Source: CBDATA01 sp965202845 (GTDB lineage: Bacteria; Acidobacteriota; Vicinamibacteria; Marinacidobacterales; Marinacidobacteraceae). Taken from it: 64,000 nucleotides of DNA. The stretch lies in the NCBI GenBank assembly GCA_965202845.1, contig OZ241856.1:1612001-1676000 (forward strand), written 5' to 3'. Each line of letters begins with the position of its first letter. Position 1 is the stretch's first letter. Shown one piece after another: positions 50,475 to 61,405 of the stretch. Made by a program: the position numbers and the translations under genes. The notes under the pieces are model-generated. The model searched no databases. It saw only the letters and a list, made by a program, of their open reading frames with translations, and was not told the origin of the DNA.

Positions 50475-51513
50475 AATTCCTGCCCGGCCTGATGCTGCTG
50501 GCCGCAACGACCGCCGCGACGGCCGGGCCGGTGCGGGTCACGCTCCGGAACGGGACCACCGACGGGCCGGGAACCGCCGACCTGCTCACCCTCTACCGCC
50601 TGGGCGAAGGCATGGAGCCGATCGCCTCGCTCGAGAACCCGGGCGCCGAGGCGGTGCTGGACGGCCCGGACGCCGGCGGAGCGCAGCCCTTCCTGATCCA
50701 GGCGACCTGGCGCGGCGTCAACTACAACCAGCCGATCCGGCTGGGGGCGGACGGCGGCGGCGAAGCTGCGCTGACCGTCTTCGACACCTTCTCCGACTGG
50801 GACGACAACGCCATCGCCCTCACCACCTGGCGGGCGCTCTACCGGCGAACCGGCGACCGGTTGCGGGTGGACCACATCCTGCTGGTCAGCAACCAGACGA
50901 ACCCGCCCCGGACCTTCCTGGACCCCGACGAGTCCTTCCGGATGCGGGTTCCGCCGGAGGGGACGCGCATCGGCCTGCCGAGCCTGAGCGCGACCGGCGG
51001 GGTCGGGATGCCGGTGCCCCAGAGCCTCGCCCCGGTCGGGGAGGACGCCTTCGCTGCCCGCACCGCCTTCAAGCCGGGCGAGACCGAGCTCGTCTTCTCC
51101 TACGAAGTGGATTACGCGGCGGAGCGCCACGAAGTGAACCTGGTCGCTCCCCGGAACAGCCCGGAGGCGCTGCTTTTGGCCTCCCCGGAGGACATCGCGC
51201 TGACCCTGCCCGACGACGCCCCCGACGGCTGGCTGATTCTGGAGCCGGACCCGGAGGCCGGGCTGGCCGCCGCCCGCAAGTTCGGGATCGTCGCCGGCGA
51301 GCCGGTGCGCCTCGTTCTGAGCGGCGGTTCGGTTCCGGCGGCCCGCAACCCCGCCGCGCTCCCCCCGGTGCGCGACGGCGAAGCGGGAAGCGGCGCGACC
51401 GGAACCATCGGCCTGCTTCCCGACCCGGCTCGCCGCTTCCACTGGATCCTCGGGATGCTGATGGCGGCGGCGCTCGCCTTCGGGCTGCTGCACCGCGCCT
51501 TCTCTCGAGGTCC

Positions 51514-51517
<4 letters not shown>
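50471..51517 (+). CDS. Exported 348-aa protein in the ccm cluster, unknown
   Basis: Signal peptide (LLAATTAATAG), a long beta-rich region (RVTLRNGTTDGPGTADLLTLY, VFSYEVDYAAERHEVNLV) and a C-terminal membrane helix (WILGMLMAAALAFGLLH). Start and stop overlap ccmI-like and ccmA. A conserved place inside a ccm operon suggests an accessory in heme delivery or apocytochrome handling. No known domain recognised. Confidence 0.7.
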
Positions 51518-52145
<628 letters not shown>

Positions 52146-52149
<4 letters not shown>

Positions 52150-52829
52150 ACGCGCTGCGCGTCGCCTGGCGGATCGCCGGCAAGGATCTGCTGGGGGAGG
52201 TCCGCTCCCGGGAGCGGACGCCGGCGATGCTGCTCTTCGCCGCGCTGGTGCTGCTGGTGATGCACTTCGCGGTGGGACTTGATTCGGCGGCGGGGGAGGA
52301 GCTGGCGCCCGGCGTGCTCCAGGTGGCGCTGCTCTTCGCCGGAACCCTGGGGCTCTACCGGAGCTTCGCCGCCGAATCCGACTCGATGGCGATCCACGGC
52401 CTGATGCTGGCGCCCGCCGACCGGGTGGCGATCTATCTCGGCAAGGTGGCGTCGGGAACCCTGCTGCTGGCGCTGGTCCAGATTCCGGTGGTCGTCCTCC
52501 ACGCCACCCTCTTCGGAGTGAACCTTTCGGGGGCCGGCGACGTATATGCGTACCTGCAGCTCGGTTTTCTTCTCTTTTGCGGCGCGCTCGGTTTCATGGC
52601 GATCGGAGTCCCGGTGGCGGCGGTGTCGGCGGCGACCCCGGCGCGCGAGGTGCTCCTGCCGCTGCTGCTCTTTCCGCTGGCCGCGCCGCTTTTGATCGCC
52701 GGAGTCTCCGGGCTGCGGGCGGTGATGCTCGGCGCATCCATCGCCGACGCCGCCCGGTTCCTGCTGCTGGCGACCGTCGCCTTCCTCTCCGTCTCATGGA
52801 TGGTCTTCGAGTTCGCGCTGGAGGAATAG
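52146..52829 (+). CDS. ccmB: Heme exporter membrane protein CcmB
   Basis: 227 residues with six hydrophobic helices and the family start (AWRIAGKDLLGEVRSRE). Pairs with CcmA. CcmC, which completes the complex elsewhere, is not found in this window after CcmB. The last 34 bases overlap the next gene. Confidence 0.88.
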
Positions 52830-54973
52830 CGCTCCTCCTGCTGGCGGCGCCCGCGTTCGGCCAGGAGAAGCACGACCATCCGCGCTCGGTGACCGCGCCG
52901 CTGGTCGCCGAAACGCCGGTGGCGGACGGGGCGCTGGACGAGCCGCTCTGGGAGAGCGCGGCGGTGATCGGGGACTTCACCCAGACCGAACCGGCGCAGG
53001 GGCGGCCGGCGACCCAGGCCACCCGGGTGCGCATCGCGCTCACCGAAAACGCGCTGCTCTTCGGGGTCACCCTCGAGGACGACGAGCCGGACGCCATCGT
53101 GGCCCGCGAATACCGCCGCGACGCCCAGCTGGAGTCCGACGACAACTTCATGGTCGTCCTGGACACCTACCACGACCACCGGAGCGCGTTCTTCTTCACC
53201 ACCAACGCGGTGGGCACCCGCGAGGACGGCCTCATCCAGAACGAGGGCGCGAGCCTCAACCGGGAGTGGGACGGGGTCTGGACGGTGGGTTCGCGCCGCA
53301 CTCCGACCGGCTGGGCCGCCGAGATCGTGATCCCCTTCGAGACCCTCCGGTTCCCCGCCGGGGCGGAGGAGTTCGGGATCAATTTCGGGCGGCTGGTGGC
53401 GCGCAGCCGGGAGCAGAGCTTCTGGGCGCCGATCGACAACGACTGGGGCTTCAACGCGATGTGGCGGGTCTCCGCCTACGGCGTGCTCCAGGGGCTGGGG
53501 GCGGCGCGTCCCGGCGGACGCTTCAAGCTCAAGCCGGCCGGGCTGTACGGCGTCAAGGGCGAGGAAGGCATGGAGCGCGAGGCGTCGTTCGACGGGGCGT
53601 TCGACGCCAAGGTGGCGCTCGGCTCCAACCTGAACCTCGACGTCACCGTGAACACCGATTTCGCCCAGGTGGAGGCGGACGAGCAGCAGGTGAACCTGAC
53701 CCGGTTCGAGCTGTTCTTCCCCGAAAAGCGCGAGTTCTTCCTCGAAAACGCCGGCCTCTTCCAGGTCGGCGAATCCACCCGGCCGTTCGAGCCGCCGGAG
53801 ACCCTGCTCTTCTTCAGCCGGCGGATCGGACTCTCCGAGGACGGGGACATCCTCCCCATCCTGGGCGGCGCCCGGATCAGCGGCAAGCTGGGGGCCACCG
53901 ACGTCGGGGCGTTCCACATCCGCCAGGAGGACGTCCCCGGCGGTCCGGCGGCCACCGGCTTCTCGGCGGTGCGGCTGCGGCGCGACGTGCTCGCCCGGAG
54001 CTCGGTCGGGGTCTTCGCGCTCGACAAGACCGAAAGCGGGGGCGGCGGGTCGCACCGGGTGGCGGCAGCGGACTTCTCGTGGGCGTGGAGCGACCTCTCC
54101 ACGATCCGCGGGTTCGTCGCCCGAAGCAGCACGCCGGGCGCCGAGGGCCGGGAATCGGCATGGTCGGTGGCGGCGATGTCGGGCACCGATCGCTGGCGGC
54201 TGGACGCCGCCTTCAGCGACATCGGCGAGGGCTTCGAGTCGCAGATGGGGTTCGTGCCCCGCACCGGAATCCGCAAGACCAAGCTGGACGGCATGTGGAC
54301 CCCGCGCCCCCGCCGGTTCGGCATCCGCCAGATCTTCATGGGCGCCGGGATGGTCCGGATCACCGAAGCCGGCGGCGGGATCCAGTCCCAGGCGCTGGGG
54401 GTCGGCCCCTACATCCTCTTTGACGACGGGAGCAATGTGTTCTTCAACGTCGGGCGGGAGACCGAGGGGCTTTCCGAGTCCTTCGAGCTGCGCGACGGCG
54501 TCGAGATCGAGGAGGGTACCTACCGGAATTCGGCGTTCATGCTGATGGGGAGCTCTTCCCAGAGTCGGCGGCTTTCGCTCAACCTGTTCGTGATGCGGAA
54601 CGGGTTCTTCGACGGGACGCTGCGGGTTCTCGCCCCCGGCTTCGCGGTGCGCCCCCACCCCCGCGTCCGGGTCGGGGTGAGCTATTCGCAAAGCGACATC
54701 CGGCTGCCGCAGCCGGGGGGCGCCTTCACCACCAACCTGGTGATCCTGCGCGGGATGATCGCGCTGTCGCCCGACGCCTTCCTGCGCGGCCTGCTCCAGT
54801 GGAACGACGACGAGGGCGCGTTTTCCGGCAACGTGCAACTGCGCTGGACCTGGCGCCCCGGCAGCGACATCTTCGTGGTCTACAACGACCGGCGGCCCTT
54901 CGGGGCCGGAAGCGACGTCGAGACCCGGCGCGAGCTGCTGATGAAGGCGACCTGGTACTGGGTGCCCGGCTGA
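52796..54973 (+). CDS. Exported CBM9-like / DUF5916 outer-membrane-type protein
   Basis: 725 residues from the ATG at 52796, 34 bases inside ccmB, chosen for the signal peptide (LLLLAAPAFGQ). Residues about 35-220 resemble the CBM9-type domain (ADGALDEPLWESA, FMVVLDTYHDHR). The rest matches DUF5916: VNTDFAQVEADEQQVNLTRF, FPEKREFFLENAGLF, FFSRRIGL, then beta-rich strands ending in KATWYWVPG, consistent with a C-terminal beta barrel. The function is unproven; common in Acidobacteriota, Gemmatimonadota and Bacteroidota. Confidence 0.82.
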   Translation: MDGLRVRAGGIALLLLAAPAFGQEKHDHPRSVTAPLVAETPVADGALDEPLWESAAVIGDFTQTEPAQGRPATQATRVRIALTENALLFGVTLEDDEPDAIVAREYRRDAQLESDDNFMVVLDTYHDHRSAFFFTTNAVGTREDGLIQNEGASLNREWDGVWTVGSRRTPTGWAAEIVIPFETLRFPAGAEEFGINFGRLVARSREQSFWAPIDNDWGFNAMWRVSAYGVLQGLGAARPGGRFKLKPAGLYGVKGEEGMEREASFDGAFDAKVALGSNLNLDVTVNTDFAQVEADEQQVNLTRFELFFPEKREFFLENAGLFQVGESTRPFEPPETLLFFSRRIGLSEDGDILPILGGARISGKLGATDVGAFHIRQEDVPGGPAATGFSAVRLRRDVLARSSVGVFALDKTESGGGGSHRVAAADFSWAWSDLSTIRGFVARSSTPGAEGRESAWSVAAMSGTDRWRLDAAFSDIGEGFESQMGFVPRTGIRKTKLDGMWTPRPRRFGIRQIFMGAGMVRITEAGGGIQSQALGVGPYILFDDGSNVFFNVGRETEGLSESFELRDGVEIEEGTYRNSAFMLMGSSSQSRRLSLNLFVMRNGFFDGTLRVLAPGFAVRPHPRVRVGVSYSQSDIRLPQPGGAFTTNLVILRGMIALSPDAFLRGLLQWNDDEGAFSGNVQLRWTWRPGSDIFVVYNDRRPFGAGSDVETRRELLMKATWYWVPG

Positions 54974-54996
54974 CCTTCCCTGCTACGATACGCCTC

Positions 54997-55422
54997 GTGC
55001 TTCTTCTCGCCGGAGTCCTCGCCCTCGGCGTCGCCGCCGCCGGAGCGGATCGGGAGGTCCTCGTGACCGGGAGAGCGGTCTGCCTGGAGGGCGACGCGGT
55101 GCGCGAGCCGGGCGCCTGCGGACCCGGCGACGCCTTCGCCATCCAGTCCGGGGACGGCGCGCTCCACCGGCTGGACCCCGAGGACATCCGGGTCGAGATC
55201 CTGACCGACGAGCGGGTGCACCGCCATCCGCTGGAGGCGACGCTCTGGGTGGAGGACGGCCTCGGAAAGATCATCCACCTGCACACCATCCAGGACGGCG
55301 AGTCCGTCGAGCCCTTCTACTTCTGCTTCACCTGCAACATCACGTCCCACATCCCCGGACCCTGCTGGTGCTGCCAGCAGGAATTCGAGTTCAAGGAGCG
55401 CCCCGCCCGCGCGCCTCGTTGA
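54997..55422 (+). CDS. Exported Cys-rich 141-aa protein, unknown
   Basis: From the GTG at 54997, seven bases after TACGAT. Signal peptide (LALGVAAAGA). Two cysteines near the N-terminus (VCLEGD, GACGPG), then a C-terminal cluster CFTC...PGPCWCC, five cysteines in about 20 residues. A metal site or redox switch is plausible. The stop overlaps the rpsA -35 region. Confidence 0.6.
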   Translation: MLLLAGVLALGVAAAGADREVLVTGRAVCLEGDAVREPGACGPGDAFAIQSGDGALHRLDPEDIRVEILTDERVHRHPLEATLWVEDGLGKIIHLHTIQDGESVEPFYFCFTCNITSHIPGPCWCCQQEFEFKERPARAPR

Positions 55423-55447
55423 CAGCGGGAGCGGGACGGCGTACCAT
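55419..55447 (+). promoter_or_regulatory. Consensus promoter of rpsA
   Basis: Perfect TTGACA (55419-55424), 17-base spacer, TACCAT (55442-55447). The expected start is near 55454, giving a leader of about 157 bases before the rpsA start. That leader could carry S1 autoregulation. Confidence 0.8.
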
Positions 55448-55610
55448 GCCGGCTTCCCCGTCGCAGTGGCATGCAGTTCCGTTGGACCGGCGGGAGAGAG
55501 AGGGGACGCAGCCCGGGCCCCCCGGCGCCTCCCCCGCATCAAGGTTCTTCCCCCAAACACGGTTCTTCCCAACCCATGGGCCCCCACCATGAGGAGCAAC
55601 GAGGCAGCGC

Positions 55611-57416
55611 GTGCCTGAAACCAGCAACGAAGGGGGCGTCGCGGTCGCGACCCCCGAAATCCCATCTCCCGACGTGGAAGACGTCTTGACCCCCGAGGCG
55701 ATTCCCGAAGCGACCGAACCCGAGCCCGCCGAGGCTGACGACATCGTCCAGGCGGAAGCCGCCCCGGACGACGACGGCGCCGACATCGACCCCGACTCCG
55801 CCGAATTCGAGGCGTACATCGAAACCTGCAACACCGAGCTGGCGACCGGCGACATCATCGCCGGAACCGTCATCCAGATGGGTGACAACGACGTGATCGT
55901 GGACGTCGGCTACAAGTCGGAAGGCATGATCCCCCTCGAGGAATTCCGGGACATGGACGGCAACGTCCGGGTCCAGGAGGGTGACGAGATCGACGTCCTG
56001 GTGCAGCGCGCCGACAGCCGCCGCGGCCACATCGTCCTCTCGCACCGCAAGGCCGAGAAGATGAAGGTCTGGAACCAGATCGAGGACGCCCACGAGAACC
56101 AGGTCCCGGTGCGGGCCCGGGTGGTGGAGCGCATCCGCGGCGGACTCGAAGTCGAAATCGGCGACATCGGGGTGCGCGGATTCCTCCCCGGCTCCCAGGT
56201 GGACCTGCGCCCGGTGCGCAACCTCGGAAGCTACAAGGGCCGGGATCTGGACCTCCGGGTCATCAAGCTCAACAAGCGCCGGGGCAACATCGTGCTCTCC
56301 CGCCGGGTCGTCCTCGAGGAGGAGAAGGAGAAGACGCTGACCGCCCTCGAAGTGGGCCGGGTGTTCCGGGGCGAAGTCCGGGACCTCACCGACTACGGCG
56401 CCTTCGTGGACATCGGCGGCATCTGCGGCCTGCTCCACATCCGGGAGATGTCCTTCCGCCGCCTGGAGCACCCCTCCGAGCTGATGAAGCCGGGCGACCA
56501 GATCGAGGTCGTGATCCTCCGGTTCGACGCGGAGGCCGAACGGGTTTCGCTCGGCTACAAGCAGCTGAACGCGGATCCCTGGACCACCGCCAACGAGCGC
56601 TACGAGGTCGGGAGCCGGGTGCGCGGCAAGGTCGTCAGCCTCACCGACTACGGGGCGTTCATCGAGATGGAGCCGGGGATCGAGGGGCTGATCCACGTAA
56701 GCGAGATGAGCTGGAGCAGCCGCAACAAGCACCCCTCCAAGATCCTCAACAAGGGCGACCTGGTGGAGGCGATGGTGCTGCGGCTGGACTTCAAGGCGCG
56801 CCGGATCAGCCTCGGCCTCAAGCAGGTGGAGCCGAACCCCTGGCCCCGCCTCGCCGAACGCTTCCCGATCGGGTCGCGGCTCAAGGGAACCGTCCGGAAG
56901 TTCACCGAATTCGGCGCCTTCGTGGAGGTCGACCCCGCCATCGACGGCCTGATCCACATCTCCGACCTGAGCTGGAACAAGCGGGTGCAGCACCCGTCGG
57001 AGCTTCTGAAGGTCGGCGAGGAGATTGAGACCGTCGTCCTCAGCATCGACCCGGAGAACCGGCGGCTCTCGCTGGGACTGAAGCAGCTTTCGGAGGACGC
57101 CTGGGAGGGCTTCTTCAGCCGGCACCAGGAAGGCGACCTGGTGGACGGGACGGTGATCCGCTTCGCGGACTTCGGCGCCTTCATCCAGATCGAGGAGGGC
57201 ATCGAGGGGCTGCTGCATCTCAACGAGATCAAGGAGCCGCCGCCCAGCAAGGCCGAGGACGAGCTGCACCTGGGGCAGCCGCTCCGGCTGCGCATCGTCC
57301 GGCTCAGCCGCGACGACCGCAAGGTCAGCCTCTCGCTCCGGGCGGTGGACGACGACCAGCGGAGCGCCTCCGGCGAGATGGGGTCGGTGAAGATCGGGGA
57401 CATCTGGAAGCGATGA
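55611..57416 (+). CDS. rpsA: Ribosomal protein S1
   Basis: 601 residues from a GTG. After an acidic N-terminal extension of about 75 residues (DVEDVLTPEAIPEATEPE), six S1 domains follow. The four C-terminal ones have the classic TDYGAFVDI, GLIHVSEMSW, RISLGLKQ pattern. Binds mRNA and the 30S subunit for initiation. Followed by an IHF/HU gene overlapping by four bases, the same rpsA-himD order as in proteobacteria. Confidence 0.95.
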   Translation: MPETSNEGGVAVATPEIPSPDVEDVLTPEAIPEATEPEPAEADDIVQAEAAPDDDGADIDPDSAEFEAYIETCNTELATGDIIAGTVIQMGDNDVIVDVGYKSEGMIPLEEFRDMDGNVRVQEGDEIDVLVQRADSRRGHIVLSHRKAEKMKVWNQIEDAHENQVPVRARVVERIRGGLEVEIGDIGVRGFLPGSQVDLRPVRNLGSYKGRDLDLRVIKLNKRRGNIVLSRRVVLEEEKEKTLTALEVGRVFRGEVRDLTDYGAFVDIGGICGLLHIREMSFRRLEHPSELMKPGDQIEVVILRFDAEAERVSLGYKQLNADPWTTANERYEVGSRVRGKVVSLTDYGAFIEMEPGIEGLIHVSEMSWSSRNKHPSKILNKGDLVEAMVLRLDFKARRISLGLKQVEPNPWPRLAERFPIGSRLKGTVRKFTEFGAFVEVDPAIDGLIHISDLSWNKRVQHPSELLKVGEEIETVVLSIDPENRRLSLGLKQLSEDAWEGFFSRHQEGDLVDGTVIRFADFGAFIQIEEGIEGLLHLNEIKEPPPSKAEDELHLGQPLRLRIVRLSRDDRKVSLSLRAVDDDQRSASGEMGSVKIGDIWKR

Positions 57417-57715
57417 GCGGCCACGCGGTGATGACCCGCGCCCGGCTCGCCGCCGAAGTGGCGGCGGCCTCGGGCGTAAGCCGCCGGGATGCGGACAAGA
57501 TCGTGGGAACGGTGTTCCAGGCCATGGGCGAAGCGCTCCGCTCCGGCGAGGAGGTCGAAATCCGCGGTTTCGGCAGCTTCCGGATCCGGACCCGGAAGGC
57601 GCATCAGGCCCGCAACCCGCGCACCGGGGCGCCGGTCGAGGTCCGGGAGCGGACCATCCCCTTTTTCCGCCCGGGCCGGGCGCTCCGCGAGAGAGTCAAC
57701 ACGGGGGGAAGCTGA
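57413..57715 (+). CDS. IHF/HU-family DNA-binding protein
   Basis: 100 residues. Family pattern: RARLAAEVAAASGVSRRDADKIV, GEEVEIRGFGSFRI (the canonical GFGSF) and the DNA-minor-groove arm with RNPRTGAPVEV. The gene order after rpsA favours IHF-beta-like, but HU cannot be excluded. Overlaps rpsA and lies four bases before icmF. Confidence 0.9.
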   Translation: MSGHAVMTRARLAAEVAAASGVSRRDADKIVGTVFQAMGEALRSGEEVEIRGFGSFRIRTRKAHQARNPRTGAPVEVRERTIPFFRPGRALRERVNTGGS

Positions 57716-57719
57716 CCGG

Positions 57720-60700
57720 ATGCCGGCGGGCGTCACCGTTCCCGATGCGGCGGCGAGCCGGGTATCCGGGGGAGAGTCTCGGGCGACGCCGCTGCGTTTC
57801 GTCACCGCCACCGCCCTCTTCGACGGGCACGACGCTTCGATCCAGGTCTTCCGCCGGCTGATCCAGCGGGCCGGGGCGGAGGTGATCCACCTGGGGCACA
57901 ACCGCAGCGCCGCCGAAATCGCGACCGCCGCCATCCAGGAGGACGCCGACGCGGTGGCGGTCTCCTCCTACCAGGGCGGGCACCAGGAGTTCTTCCGCTA
58001 CCTGGTGGACCTGCTGCGGGAGGACGACGGCGACGCCATCCGGGTCTTCGGCGGCGGCGGCGGGGTCATCCGGGCCGAGGAGGCGGCCGCGCTCCAGGAA
58101 TACGGCGTCGCCCGCATCTACTCCCCCGAAGAGGGGCTGAGTCTCCAGCAGGTCGTTGCAGACATGATGCGCATCGCCGGGGAATCCCGACGGACCCGGG
58201 CGGAGCGCTCCTTCGCCGATCTGCTGGGGAGCCTCCCCTGCCCGGCGGCGACGGCGCGCCTCCTCAGCCGCGCCGAGGAACAAGGACTCGCCGCCGAGGA
58301 GCGGCGCCAGCTCGAACCGCCGGACATGCGGCCGGCGCCGGCGCTCGGCATCACCGGCCCCGGAGGAGCGGGCAAGAGCTCCCTCATGGACGAACTGCTG
58401 CTGCGCTTCCGGCGCGAACGGCCCGCGCTGCGGATCGGCGCGCTCGCGGTGGACCCGACCAAGCGGTTGACCGGCGGGGCGCTGCTGGGCGACCGCATCC
58501 GGCTGAACGCCGCCCACGGCCCCGAAGTCTTCGTGCGGAGCTTCGCCACCCGTCGTTCGGGTTCCGAGCTGGCGGCCGTCATCGAGGACGCCATCCTCAT
58601 CCTGCGGGCCTCCGGCTGCGAGCTGGTTCTGGTGGAGACCGGCGGCGCCGGCCAGGGCGATTCGGCGATCGTGGACGTGAGCGATTTCGCGCTGTATGTG
58701 ATGACCGGCGCATACGGCGCCGAGAGCCAGCTCGACAAGATCGACATGCTCGACCTCGCCGACGCGGTGGCGCTGAACAAGGCGGACCGGGAGGACGCCG
58801 CCGACGGGCTCGACGCGGTGCGACGCGCCTTCCGGCTGGCCCGGGGGCTTCCCCGGGACGCTCCGGTTCCGGTCGTCCCGACCGTCGCCAGCCGGGTCGC
58901 CGATCCGGGCATGGACGCGCTCTTCCGGCTGGTTCGGGGAGGGCTGGAAGGCGCCATGCCCGAAACGGAAACGCCGGACGTGGACCTGCGGACCGCCCGC
59001 CTGCTGCCCCCGGCCCGGGAGTCCTGGCTCGCCGGGATCGCCGAGACCCTCCGGGCCGAGGGACGGCGGGTGGCGGACCAGGCGCGGCTAGCCGGACGGG
59101 TCGAGCGGCTGGAGGGAACACTCGCGGAGATCGGGGACGCGCACCCGGAGGTCCGCGCCGTCCTCGAGTCCCGCCTCGAGGAGGCGCGCGCCGCCCTCGA
59201 CGACGAGAGCCGTCGCCTGCTGGAGGAATGGCCCGCGCTCGCCAGCGCCTACCGGGAGGACACCCTCCGATTCCCGGTGCGGGGAGAGGAGCGCGAGGCG
59301 CGCACCCACCGGGAGACGCTCGCCGGCCTCCGGCTGCCCCGGGTGGCGCTTCCCCGCTACGCCTCCCGGCAGGACACCCTCCGGTTCCTGCTGGAGGAGA
59401 ACCTGCCCGGGCGGTATCCGTTCACCGCCGGGGTGTTCCCGTTCCGCCGCGAGGACGAGAGCCCCCGGCGCCAATTCGCCGGCGAGGGCGGGCCGGACCG
59501 GACCAACCGCCGGTTCCGGTTTCTGACCGCCGACGCCGATGCGGCCTCCCGGCTCTCCACCGCCTTCGACAGCGTGACGCTCTACGGCGAGGACCCGGCG
59601 CGCCGCCCCGACATCTTCGGGAAGATCGGAGAGGGCGGGGTCTCGATCGCGACTGTCGAGGACATGGAGGCGCTTTTCCGCGGGTTCCGGCTGACCGCCC
59701 CGTCCACCAGCGTGTCGATGACGATCAACGGCCCGGCGCCGGCGATCCTGGCGATGTTCCTCAACGCCGCGATCCGCCAGGAGACAGCCGCATTCGCGCA
59801 GGAACACGGGCGCCCGCCCGACGCCGCCGAGCGGGAGGAGCTCGCCGCCCGGACGCTCGCCGCCGTCCGGGGCACCGTCCAGGCCGACATCCTCAAGGAG
59901 GATCAGGCGCAGAACACCTGCATCTTCCCGGTTTCGTTCGCGCTCCGGCTGATGGGCGACGTGCAGGAGTACTTCATCCGGCGGCGGATGCGGAACTTCT
60001 ACTCGGTCTCCATCTCCGGCTACCACATCGCCGAGGCGGGAGCGAACCCGATCACCCAGCTCGCCTTCACGCTCGCCAACGCCTTCACCTACGTCGAGTA
60101 CTACCTGGCGCGCGGCTTCCGGGTGGACGACTTCGCGCGGAACCTGTCGTTTTTCTTCAGCAACGGACTGGACGCCGAGTACGCGGTGCTGGCGCGGGTG
60201 GCCCGGCGCATCTGGGCGCGGGCGATGAAGTTGCGCTACGGCGCTTCGGAGCGCTGCCAGAAGTTCAAGGTGCACATCCAGACGTCCGGGCGGTCGCTCC
60301 ACGCCCGGGAGGCGCAGTTCAACGACATCCGGACCACCCTCCAGGCGTTGCTCGCGATCCATGACAACTGCAACTCGCTCCACACCAACGCCTACGACGA
60401 GGCGATCACCACCCCCACCGAGGAATCGGTGCGGCGGGCGGTGGCGATCCAGAAGATCGTGGGCGCCGAGTTCGGAATCGCCTGGAACGAAAACCCGCTG
60501 TCCGGCTCCTTCATCATCGGCGAGCTCACCGACTTGGTGGAGGAGGCGGTCCTCGTCGAGTTCGACCGCATCCAGTCCCGCGGCGGCGTGCTGGCCGCGA
60601 TGGAGCGGCAGTACCAGCGGAACCGCATCCAGGAGGAGTCCATCCGGTACGAAACCCTGAAGGACTCCGGCGAGCTTCCGGTCATCGGGGTGAACACTTT

Positions 60701-60971
60701 CCGGGCGCCCGGCGACGAGGCGACGCCCTTCGAGGCGCCGCTCTCCCGGGCTTCCGACGCGGAGAAGGAGGAGCAGGTGCGGCGGGTCGAGGACTTCCGC
60801 GAGCGGCATCGGGAGCAGGCGGGTCCGGCGCTCGCCCGCCTGCGCGAGGCGGCGCTCTCCCCGGACCGCAACGTGTTCGCGGAGCTGATGGAGACCGTGC
60901 AGGTGGCGAGCCTTGGGCAGATCACCGGGGCGCTCTACGAGGTGGGCGGGCGCTACCGCCGGGCGATGTGA
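57720..60971 (+). CDS. icmF: Fused isobutyryl-CoA mutase IcmF
   Basis: 1083 residues. Domain order: B12-binding (DGHDASIQVF, HLGHNRS, SSYQGGH; residues about 25-160), G-protein chaperone (Walker A GPGGAGKSS, AVDPTKRLTGGALLGDR, NKAD; about 200-430), linker, then acyl-CoA mutase (STSVSMTINGPAPAILAMF, DQAQNTCIFPV, EAGANPITQLAF). It interconverts isobutyryl-CoA and n-butyryl-CoA and carries its own reactivation GTPase. It reaches the next B12 subunit with a TGATG overlap. Confidence 0.92.
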   Translation: MPAGVTVPDAAASRVSGGESRATPLRFVTATALFDGHDASIQVFRRLIQRAGAEVIHLGHNRSAAEIATAAIQEDADAVAVSSYQGGHQEFFRYLVDLLREDDGDAIRVFGGGGGVIRAEEAAALQEYGVARIYSPEEGLSLQQVVADMMRIAGESRRTRAERSFADLLGSLPCPAATARLLSRAEEQGLAAEERRQLEPPDMRPAPALGITGPGGAGKSSLMDELLLRFRRERPALRIGALAVDPTKRLTGGALLGDRIRLNAAHGPEVFVRSFATRRSGSELAAVIEDAILILRASGCELVLVETGGAGQGDSAIVDVSDFALYVMTGAYGAESQLDKIDMLDLADAVALNKADREDAADGLDAVRRAFRLARGLPRDAPVPVVPTVASRVADPGMDALFRLVRGGLEGAMPETETPDVDLRTARLLPPARESWLAGIAETLRAEGRRVADQARLAGRVERLEGTLAEIGDAHPEVRAVLESRLEEARAALDDESRRLLEEWPALASAYREDTLRFPVRGEEREARTHRETLAGLRLPRVALPRYASRQDTLRFLLEENLPGRYPFTAGVFPFRREDESPRRQFAGEGGPDRTNRRFRFLTADADAASRLSTAFDSVTLYGEDPARRPDIFGKIGEGGVSIATVEDMEALFRGFRLTAPSTSVSMTINGPAPAILAMFLNAAIRQETAAFAQEHGRPPDAAEREELAARTLAAVRGTVQADILKEDQAQNTCIFPVSFALRLMGDVQEYFIRRRMRNFYSVSISGYHIAEAGANPITQLAFTLANAFTYVEYYLARGFRVDDFARNLSFFFSNGLDAEYAVLARVARRIWARAMKLRYGASERCQKFKVHIQTSGRSLHAREAQFNDIRTTLQALLAIHDNCNSLHTNAYDEAITTPTEESVRRAVAIQKIVGAEFGIAWNENPLSGSFIIGELTDLVEEAVLVEFDRIQSRGGVLAAMERQYQRNRIQEESIRYETLKDSGELPVIGVNTFRAPGDEATPFEAPLSRASDAEKEEQVRRVEDFRERHREQAGPALARLREAALSPDRNVFAELMETVQVASLGQITGALYEVGGRYRRAM

Positions 60972-61405
60972 TGGAGCGCCGCGAACCGCCCTTCCGCATC
61001 CTGATCGGCAAGCCCGGTCTCGACGGGCACGACCGGGGCGCGCTGGTGGTGGCGCGGTCGCTCCGCGACGCCGGATTCGAGGTCATCTACACCGGCCTGC
61101 GCCGGACTCCGGCGGAGATCGCCGAGGCGGCGGCGCAGGAGGATGTGGAGGCGGTCGGCGTCTCCGTCCTCTCCGGGGCGCACCTCCCGCTCCTCGAACG
61201 GCTGATGCGGGAGCTGCGGGAGCGGGGACTCGCCGACGTGCCGGTGTTCGTCGGCGGCCTGATCCCGAAGCGGGATCGCGCCGCCCTCGCCGAACTGGGA
61301 GTGGACCGGATCTTCGGTCCCGGAACTCCCACCGCCGCGATCGCCTCGGAGCTGCGCGACCGGCTTCGGCGGCTGCGCGCCGAGCGGGGGGAGCATCGCT
61401 GGTGA
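60971..61405 (+). CDS. Small B12-binding subunit of methylmalonyl-CoA mutase type
   Basis: 144 residues from the ATG at 60971 (a GTG one codon earlier is possible). Typical stand-alone cobalamin domain: LIGKPGLDGHDRGALVVA, VIYTGLRRTP, GVSVLSGAH and VFVGGLIP. These subunits serve a separate methylmalonyl-CoA mutase large subunit, which is not in this window. Its placement after icmF suggests shared cofactor regulation. Confidence 0.88.
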   Translation: MERREPPFRILIGKPGLDGHDRGALVVARSLRDAGFEVIYTGLRRTPAEIAEAAAQEDVEAVGVSVLSGAHLPLLERLMRELRERGLADVPVFVGGLIPKRDRAALAELGVDRIFGPGTPTAAIASELRDRLRRLRAERGEHRW

